NCBI GenBank assembly: GCA_029204225.1
Contig: CM055102.1
Coordinates: 43,092,744 to 43,156,743 of the forward strand
Direction: 5' to 3'
Length of the DNA stretch: 64,000 nt
Origin: Diphasiastrum complanatum
Lineage: Eukaryota > Streptophyta > Lycopodiopsida > Lycopodiales > Lycopodiaceae
Part shown: positions 57,354-64,000 of the stretch, piece by piece
Numbering within the stretch: the first letter of the stretch is position 1
Layout: every line of letters starts with the position of its first letter
The notes under the pieces: generated by a model
What the model saw: the letters and a program-made list of their open reading frames with translations, nothing else
Databases searched by the model: none
What the model was told of the DNA's origin: nothing
Position numbers and translations under genes: made by a program

Positions 57354-58502
57354 TTAGAATGTCTTATAGCTATAGGTGGTTGACATTCTCAAAATTGGAG
57401 AGCTCCCAGCAACTTCATAACTTGCTTGCTCGAGTGCTTTTCTCATGTCTCTTTGTTTAGTCACTTGTATCTGCCATTGACGGTTTAATCTTTGGTTTCT
57501 TGGCAGATTCCATCTTTGGTTTCTTCTGGGAGGTCTGTATCCTCCTTTTGCCTCTGGGTGTTTCCGTGGTTCTTCTCTCAGTTGAAGTTCCAGTCTTGTC
57601 GATGCTCTTTTCTGATAGGTATCACAAATCTTGGTTATCAGTCTCAAGGGGATGGACTCATCATAAAAAATTGGGTGGTAGAAACAGTGTTGGATGGATG
57701 GCTTGGTAACGGTGAGGAAACATGATGAAGGCTTGGTGACAAGGTGAAGGAACTGATAGTTCTATAATTGCAGCCTTGGACCCTTGCAATGTCAAGCTTC
57801 GACCACCACTTGCTGGGTGAGGAGCTTGCTGTATTTGTAGTTTCACAGATGTCTTCATATTTCATTTTTTGCAGCTCTTTCTTTTGATCCATTACTTTTA
57901 GATCTCTTTGGACTTCATAAGAGGGGATTCAACTATCATCACTCCAGAGAGTTTCTTTTGATCAAGATCGATTTGACTCATATGTTGCTTAAGTTTTGTC
58001 CTTTCCTCCTCAGCTTCATAGATCTTTCTTTTTATTTCTTCTAGCTGCTTCGCCTGCTTTTGTAGGTCTTTTTCGGCTGAACAGCCAATAAAGGTGGTAG
58101 TTGGTCTCCACAAGACACTTGCAATGATCTATCAGCTGCTTTGGTAAGACCATCAAAAACTGGAAATTTCTCAGAAGAACAATAAACTGATGATAAACAA
58201 ATAGATGGAAGGGAGGGTGGTGGTGACAATGGTAGATGGTGTGGACGATAGACATGAGAATGGGCGCAGAAGTATGGCAAGAGATTGGTTGAAGAAGGAG
58301 ACTGATTTTCCAATGCTTGTGTTTCCCTTTCTGAATGATCTTTGTTGTGACTGGGGTACTTCTTTTGATCGAGTTGCTTTAGATTGCCCATCTGTCTTCT
58401 TAGCCTTGTCATTGTCGACTTTGGGTTTGTGACCTTGGTTGTCGAACTTGTTGTTGTTGTTGCTGGCAGCATAACTGCTCCAGTGGATCCAAGCAAATCC
58501 AC
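57354..58502 (-). pseudogene. Second coding-like region of gag-only element 2
   Basis: Overlapping minus-strand frames. One contains a heptad-like, charged stretch (KQAKQLEEIKRKIYEAEEER, LKQHMSQIDLDQKKLSG), suggesting a coiled coil; others are Ser/Pro/Thr-rich. There is no pol motif. It lies between gag and the 3' LTR where pol would be, so it may be a degenerate extra ORF of the element. Confidence 0.35.
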
Positions 58503-59105
58503 TCTCTCCCCCCCCCCTCCAAAATCTGTTGGTGGGGATGTTGTTGCTAGTGGCTGTTCATGCTTAGGATTGGATCGACGTGTGGAACACGTAGTTGAAA
58601 CTCGTTGAACATGTGACTGGACTAAAGATTGAACAAATTTTAACTAAATTTCTTTCGATCTTGCTATAGTTGACTCAAAGAATAATATGGTAATGAGGTA
58701 TAGGAATCAACTCTAACTTGTCATGGATTTCTCATAGTTTTCAAAAATTTGAAACTGTTGTACATGGTAATCTGAAGATGGATAGATGAATGAAAATGTG
58801 TTCTAGAGATGCTCTACAGAAGACTCTCGTGCAGTAGCTATTCCTCATGCAAAAATCAGTCAAACAAAATAGGTGAAGAGAAACAAGAAAATAAACAAAC
58901 GTTATAGATAGTGAGAAATGTATAGCACTTGTCGAACAAAACTTGCATTCATCAACATTGATAATGTACCTTGATAGTTGCAATATTTCAGTTGTTTTGT
59001 AGAGTAATGTGACTTACTCTGACATGCCCTTGTCAAAACAAGACAGGGTTGGTGACACTAAAATCTATCATCATGGATAACAGATGTTGTAAGATATAGC
59101 GTGAG
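58503..59105. other. Interior of gag-only element 2 without recognised gene
   Basis: Short frames only. A C-run (CCCCCCCC) lies near 58509. Confidence 0.4.
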
Positions 59106-59503
59106 ATGCAAGTATCATTGAGGTACTATGTCCTGAGGACCTCGTCGAACAAGAGATTCAGAACCGAATCTCTAAGTGGATTTCCAAATCCTAGATTGTT
59201 GTGTATTGGCACATTGGAGATCTTATCAGCATGTGGAAAGACAAATAGATTTGAGGTTGTAGAAGTGGAGAAAAACTGTCAATTCCCTGTGGAGGTTGCT
59301 GTTGGTTGGACATTTTAGCAGATGATAGAATATCGGTTGTACTTTCTTTAGACAAGGACTCATTTCATATTTTCTTTTTGCATAATGGCGCTGGCATAAT
59401 GGACGGTGATGTAGAAGTTTACAAGAAACTTCTCGATCGAGCAGCAGGTTTAATTGTTGGTTGCTATGGTGCTCATGTTGTTTTCATGAAGATCCTATTG
59501 TGA
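59106..59503 (+). pseudogene. Unidentified coding segment, antisense to gag-only element 2
   Basis: The plus-strand frame from 59106 reads LRYYVLRTSSNKRFRTESL, NPRLLCIGTLEILSACGK and FEVVEVEKNCQFPVEVAVGW. After one frameshift at about 59310 it continues LADDRISVVLSLDKDSFHIF and YKKLLDRAAGLIVGCYG to a stop at 59503. The composition is that of a cellular globular protein and unlike gag or pol. I do not recognise the family. It runs opposite to the element, just downstream of gag, as expected for a captured piece of a host gene. Confidence 0.4.
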
Positions 59504-60845
59504 TTCATAACTAACGTGATGGGCAGGTAGGATCTTAGTTGGTTGTTTTGGATAGTCTTTGAAACTGTGTTTTCGGATACAGTCGGGACACTCAGGATGG
59601 TACTTGGTCTTGACTGGACAATCAACCATGAAGTGGCCAGTTTCACCATAGATGAAGCATCTGGTGTGCAATGGCCCTTGTATAACTGCATAGCCATCTT
59701 GTATGGCTAGTGGGTCTGGACTTTCTAATGGATAGTCAGGATAAGACAAGGCATTTATAGATTGGGATGGGTGTTCTTCATATTTTTGAACTCTATGTGC
59801 TTGGATAGGTCAATATGAAGGACAAGCATCAACAGGATGCATGGCCCAACAGTGTGGGCACATATTGTTTTTTGTCTATAAAGTACATGGGCAGAGTTTG
59901 ACTGACCAGACATACTACCTTGGATAGACTTCAGGGTAGCTTGAAACTCACTGCTGAGTTTCTCCATTTGAAGTTGGTGTTGCTTATTAAGCAACGCCAG
60001 CTGTGATTTCCAAAGCTGATCTCAGGTGTCCTCGATCGGCTTCGACTCATAGACAGGAGTACGTGGTGCTTGTCTTTCCCTAGATTCATCAATATCTGAT
60101 CCCTCGTCTTCTTCCTTGATGGCATCAGACATAGCTAACTTAAGGCTCGTATATTCATCATTGGATTTAAGCTTGCATCTAATCCATCTTGGAAGGCCGA
60201 CTAAGAACTAGATGATGAGCATCTATTCAGAGGGCTGTTCTTGTACTTGACTTTTGAGGTGTCTGAAACGCTCAATATAGTCTCCTACTTGTTTGTCTCT
60301 TGTCATTTCGATATTACTGAGCTTGACAAAAGGGCTTTCTATCAAGCAAAATGGCTTGAAGCGTTTGATAAAGGCCTCCTTCAAGAGTGACCAGTCACAT
60401 TTATCTTCATGATCAAGGTTAAAAAATCATTCTCATGCTCGATCGATCATGGTCATCGAGAAGAGTTGAATCATGGCATTGGGTGATGTCTCGCCATATA
60501 CATCACATGCATTCTCAAAGATTTGCAAAAATTTTTGAGAGTCTGAACTACCGTCAAACTTTGGTAGATCTAGTTTGGGTGTACGTCTCTCATGATGAGC
60601 ATTGTGAGTAGCAGAGACTCCATTAAGGTTGGTTCTGGAATGGGATCTTTCAACACCATGAACATGGGTTTTGGCTCGCAAGGACTTGGCTCTATCATGT
60701 TCTTGTCCTTCGAATGGATTTGTGGATGGCTCATAGGGTTGGAACCGCATTCGGTAGAGTCTATGACGTCTGATTTGTTCAGCTACAGGAGATCTGATCT
60801 CGTATGGATAATCTTCTGGGATGTCAAAATTTGTATTGTCGGCCA
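59495..60845 (-). pseudogene. gag of gag-only element 2
   Basis: Minus strand from ATG 60845 (MADNTNFDIPEDYPYEI). PKLDLPKFDGSSDSQKFLQI opens the capsid domain. Two stops lie near 60435. The next block reads DWSLLKEAFIKRFKPF, VKLSNIEMTRDKQVGDYIER and FLVGLPRWIRCKLKSNDEY, the standard Ty3/gypsy Retrotrans_gag core. A coiled-coil-like QHQLQMEKLSSEFQATLKSI precedes knuckles CAHCWAMHPVDAC (frame-shifted), CFIYGETGHFMVDC (second Cys lost) and CPDCIRKHSFKDY (last Cys lost), ending YESQ and a stop at 59495. The short-spaced knuckles and the coil match the gypsy gag at 2171-3372. It would package element RNA. At least four stops or frameshifts break it. Confidence 0.75.
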
Positions 60846-61069
60846 TTGAGTATTGTTGTGTGTTTTTTGTGTTGGGTATGTATTTCTGGTGTTTCTGGAT
60901 TTTTTTAGAGTTTTTGGTGTTTTTGGATTTTTTAGGGTGTTGAAGGAAGTGAAGGTGGAGACTCAATATAAAAAGGGCTTTCTATTGGTACGAGTGTTGT
61001 TTTTTGAAAAAAATTTGGTATTCATGCCTTTTTTTTTTTCAGTCTTGAAGGTGTTGTGAAGATGGTGGT

Positions 61070-61680
61070 TCGGTCGAAATGGCAATCAGAGGTGTTGATC
61101 AAAAGTTATGGTTCGGTCGAGATTGGGTGTTAATTGCTCCGGTCGAGATTTGATCTGCTTGCTCCAGTCGAGATTTGATCTGATTGCTTCAGTTGAGTCT
61201 GATCGAATCCCTCCGGTTGAGATTTGACGTGATTGCTTCGGTTGAGATCTGATCAAATCCCTCCGGTCGAGATTTGATTGCTGCTCCGGTCGAGATTGGA
61301 CCTGATCGTTTCGATTGAGATCTGATCAAATCCCTCCGGTCGAGATTGCTCTGGTCGAGATCACTTCGGCTTTGGTCGAGATCTGAGCGGCCACTTCGGT
61401 CGAGATTCTAGAGAGCAGTTCGGCTTCGGTCGAGATGTGAGCGGCCACTTCGGTCGAGATTCCAGCGAGCAGTTCGGCTCCAGTCGAGATGTGAGCGGCC
61501 ACTTCGGTTGAGATTCCAGCGAGCAGTTCGGCTCCGGTCGAGATCTGAACGGCCACTTTGGTCGAGATTCCAGCAAGCAGTTTGGCTCCGGTCGAGATCC
61601 AAGCGCCACTTCGGTTGAGATCCAACTGCCTCCGGTTGAGGTGTAACATAGGGGCTCCAGTTGAGGTGTAATACAAGGCT
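61070..61680. repeat. Tandem repeats in the leader of gag-only element 2
   Basis: A 54-bp unit with CGGCCACTTCGGTCGAGATT and GAGCAGTTCGGCT is repeated about 4.5 times at 61380-61620. Shorter units around TCCGGTCGAGATTTGAT fill 61130-61370. Because 54 is a multiple of three, all frames stay open here, which produces spurious ORFs. Confidence 0.85.
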
Positions 61681-62025
61681 CCGATTGCAATGAATGTTCA
61701 TGGTTTCAATGGGTGCTTGCAATGCAGTTGTTGTCAGGTTGTCAGCATCGCTGGTTTAGATTTTTGTGGTTTATCTTATGATTTTGGAATGTGGAACTTG
61801 AAATTCAGCGTTCTTGGAGTTTGTTTAGTTTCATGCTGTGTTGAATGTTTGAAGAACATGTGGTAATTTGATTTGTGGATGAGTTTTGTTTGAAAACGTT
61901 TCAGATCAGAGCAGAAGAGGAGCATCCCAAGAATGCTCAGGTCAAATAGGACACTGGCTTGAAAAGGTTCTACAAGAAGACAAGCAAACAGAAAAGCACA
62001 GAGACAGTGCCTATTGGAAAAACAA

Positions 62026-62043
62026 CAATGGCAATGGGCGCCA
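62026..62043 (-). other. Primer-binding site of gag-only element 2
   Basis: The minus strand reads TGGCGCCCATTGCCATTG two bases after the LTR end. Same TGGCGCC start as in gag-only element 1. Confidence 0.75.
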
Positions 62044-62045
62044 AA

Positions 62046-63095
62046 TGTTTACTGAAGGATCTGAACCTGCACATAGATTCCAATTTGCATGTCTACGTGC
62101 ACAAACGTTGTAGTATAATCATCCAGCCTGTCAGAGGATGACTGTAGGGTCTCGACACTTTGTTGTTTACAAATAAGCACTTGCCAATGGAACAATTAGC
62201 TCCGTTACGAAGCAAGCCATGGTGAACAAAGTCAGATTTGCAACGCAGCACAGTTGCTCAATTTTCAAGATCCTAAGGCTGTAATCGAATTTAAGGAAAC
62301 TAATCTACTTGCAAAACCAGAACTACTCTAAATATGATTGAAAAGCATAGACAAGAAACAAGAAACAAAACTAAACTATAGCATGTTAGAAGTCCAAGAA
62401 TCAAGAAACTAACCAGCCTTTTGATTTTTGGACATCCCAAGAACATCAAGAACTAGAATGGTAGAGAATATGCAAGATTCATGCCACATTTCTAGCCTAT
62501 TTAGTTTACTTGAATGCTGGCTCCTACATTAATCCACAAGAAAACAAGAAATCTAATCCACAACTAGGAAAGCAAGAAAACTAATCCACTCTAAATCTAC
62601 AACCACACATAGAATGGAAGGGCATGATCATAGGGGCATCACTCAAGAAAACCATCATGATCAAGGAGCTTAGTGTAGCATCAAACTCATAGAAAATCTT
62701 CTTATTAAGCATGGAGTATACACAATGCAAAAAGCTCCTTAGGTGGCCTCCTAGTGGAATTTCCACATTTCACAAATTACAAGTGGAATATTGCTCTCCA
62801 CTAGAGGTCACCATCAAAAGGTGGCTCACTCTACTTTCTTTAAGAGGGGTCTACTTGCATTTATTACATTTGCTTAGAAATACTAGTTCCTACATGGTCA
62901 TTCCATCTTCCGGGATTCACCATGAGGCTTACACAGTTCTTACATGTCTTTCCTAGCTAGTATTTCTTGGCTCTCATACTCGGCTCTCAGTCTTCATTAG
63001 TCTCGTCTTCTCAAAGACCTCCTCGGTCTAAGGTGAGAGGTGCTCTTGAGTTGCTCTGTCCGAGTATCTTGGAGATTCGTCAGAATCAGCCAACA
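62046..63095 (-). repeat. 5' LTR of gag-only element 2
   Basis: 1050 bp, very similar to 56101-57165 with identical terminal sequences. Confidence 0.85.
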
Positions 63096-63525
63096 ATCTA
63101 TCAACAAAACATTAAACTAAGCACAATAAATGCCTCAACTCAGCTAGAGAGAGAAAATGAAAGTACAAAACTCGAGTAGAGAGAGAGGGCACAAAGAGCT
63201 TGTCTCCAAATTTGCATTACACACAAATTTCATCATCTTCTCAATGAGAGTACATCACATATATATAGATCCATGGACTCTCCTCCTACTTTGAGTTGAA
63301 TTGGAGTTATGAATCCACCTCTGAAGCTATCTAGAATTATTCAAGCCACCTCACTATGTCTAATTGTGCCACCTAGTCTTTTCATGCATTAAATGTGGCA
63401 TGCAAAAATGGGAATTCCTATGGTAGCTCGAGTTTCTACTTCTACCTACCTTGAATATTTTATTCTAAGATGGGTCTTTACTAAGCCAAAAGAGCTCAAT
63501 TCATCTTTGGAACCCTACTTACAAC
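63096..63525 (-). repeat. 5' LTR of the interrupted element, outer piece
   Basis: Continues the LTR cut at 56100. On the minus strand it starts TGTTGTAAGTAGGG, has a TATA box CTATATATATG (about 63257-63268) and CT-rich leader DNA. Its insertion truncates the ORF to the right. Confidence 0.5.
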
Positions 63526-64000
63526 ATTAGATAGATTTTTCCAATATTTTGACACATCACCCTCGTCGATGGTGTGTGAGGGTGATGAGTGTTGTTGAGA
63601 GGCTGAAGTTGAGCTTTCATCATCTGAAGCTAAATTGTCTGATGTTGTTCTATTGGGTGATTTCCTCCTAGCCTGAAGCTTCCTACGTATTCTTTGTTGC
63701 CTTGTGTCTGGAAATTGGGCCTTGGAGGTATCGGCCTGTTGAGCTTGGGAAGATGCTGCTGCTTGTGGGTCTGGTTGTGGGCTTTGTCGATTGTGGACCA
63801 GTGGAAGAATACTAGTGTTTGCCCTTTTGGGTGGGAGTCCCAATGGTGAAGTAGCCCGTGAGCGTGAACGCTTGGACTGTTTTGACCCTATCGGAATGTC
63901 CCATGCTTTGTCCACAAGTTGTTGGATTCTGGGCCCGTTCTGTACTTGCTGGAGTGTGATATCAGTCATGAGATACCCCAGGGCGGTTATTGGTTGCTTG
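63496..64000 (-). pseudogene. Unrecognised basic, serine-rich ORF, partial
   Basis: The minus-strand frame is open from the window edge to a stop at 63496. It reads TDITLQQVQNGPRIQQLVDK, then SKQSKRSRSRATSPLGLPPK, a Gln/Ala/Ser-rich middle (QAAASSQAQQADTSKAQ), RIRRKLQARRKSPNRTTSD and an acidic/serine stretch. The last 10 or so codons are read from the inserted LTR (TGTTGTAAG at 63525), so the true C-terminus is lost. It could be the gag or ORF1 of another element, or a host SR-like protein; I cannot tell. The N-terminus lies outside the window. Confidence 0.4.

Larger units (their letters stand above)
56101..63095 (-). mobile_element. Complete gag-only LTR retrotransposon 2 (TR-GAG type)
   Basis: Two LTRs in direct orientation, 56101-57165 and 62046-63095, both from TGTTTACTGAAGG to CAGCCAACA. 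Flanks are ATCTG (56096-56100) and ATCTA (63096-63100), a target duplication with one change. A TGGCGCC-class primer site lies beside the right LTR and a purine tract beside the left one, so it reads right to left. The 4.9-kb interior holds a leader with tandem repeats, a Ty3/gypsy-type gag, an unrelated antisense coding segment and a further frame, but no protease, RT, RNase H or integrase. Confidence 0.85.

Noticed and set aside
61326-61722. Three overlapping frames with an 18-residue repeat
   Set aside because: All come from the 54-bp tandem repeat in the leader of gag-only element 2; the frames are equally open because the unit is a multiple of three.

Overview
This is a nuclear window from a land plant. 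It is almost entirely transposable-element sequence around one clearly intact host gene, eIF1A at 37383-37820. The host assignment rests on plant-type Ty1/copia and Ty3/gypsy elements, Met-tRNA primer sites (TGGTATCAGAGC), a plant LRR-receptor relic, and an eIF1A with plant-like sequence. An R2-like (restriction-like-endonuclease) non-LTR element would be unusual in a flowering plant and hints at an early-diverging lineage such as a fern or lycophyte; I cannot fix the species.

Layout. 1-2170: 5' part of a zinc-finger/RT/RLE-type non-LTR element whose RT core is deleted. 2171-5337: gag, protease and the start of RT of a Ty3/gypsy element. 5338-8296: pieces of copia LTR and gag mixed with two copies of an unrecognised coding module. 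8350-11975: minus-strand Ty1/copia element with several stops. 12547-13203: second R2-like fragment carrying the endonuclease domain. 13665-19655: complete gag-only LTR element (TR-GAG type, minus strand) with a perfect 5-bp target duplication, inserted in an 18-bp tandem array. 20847-21160: hydroxyacid-dehydrogenase pseudogene. 26100-27530: dispersed repeats. 27771-28088: complete miniature LTR element (TRIM) whose LTR carries a tRNA-like block. 28200-28515: LRR-receptor pseudogene. 28706-32554: plus-strand copia. 32575-33213: minus-strand gypsy RT. 33905-34032: long hairpin. 36835-37820: eIF1A with a probable 5'UTR intron. 39874-47640: repeat-rich intergenic DNA. 48314-49623 and 50970-54040: two more copia relics. 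55946-64000: a nest in which an unknown ORF is cut by an LTR element, which is itself cut by a second gag-only LTR element (56101-63095).

The elements are related to one another. The two gag-only elements and the gypsy fragment at 2171-5337 share a gag with a series of short-spaced zinc knuckles, so gypsy relatives of that kind may have supplied the missing pol functions. Three copia relics (28706, 48314, 51930) share one gag type. Most coding regions are broken. The best-preserved structures are the TRIM and the two gag-only elements, whose LTRs, primer sites and target duplications can be read directly.
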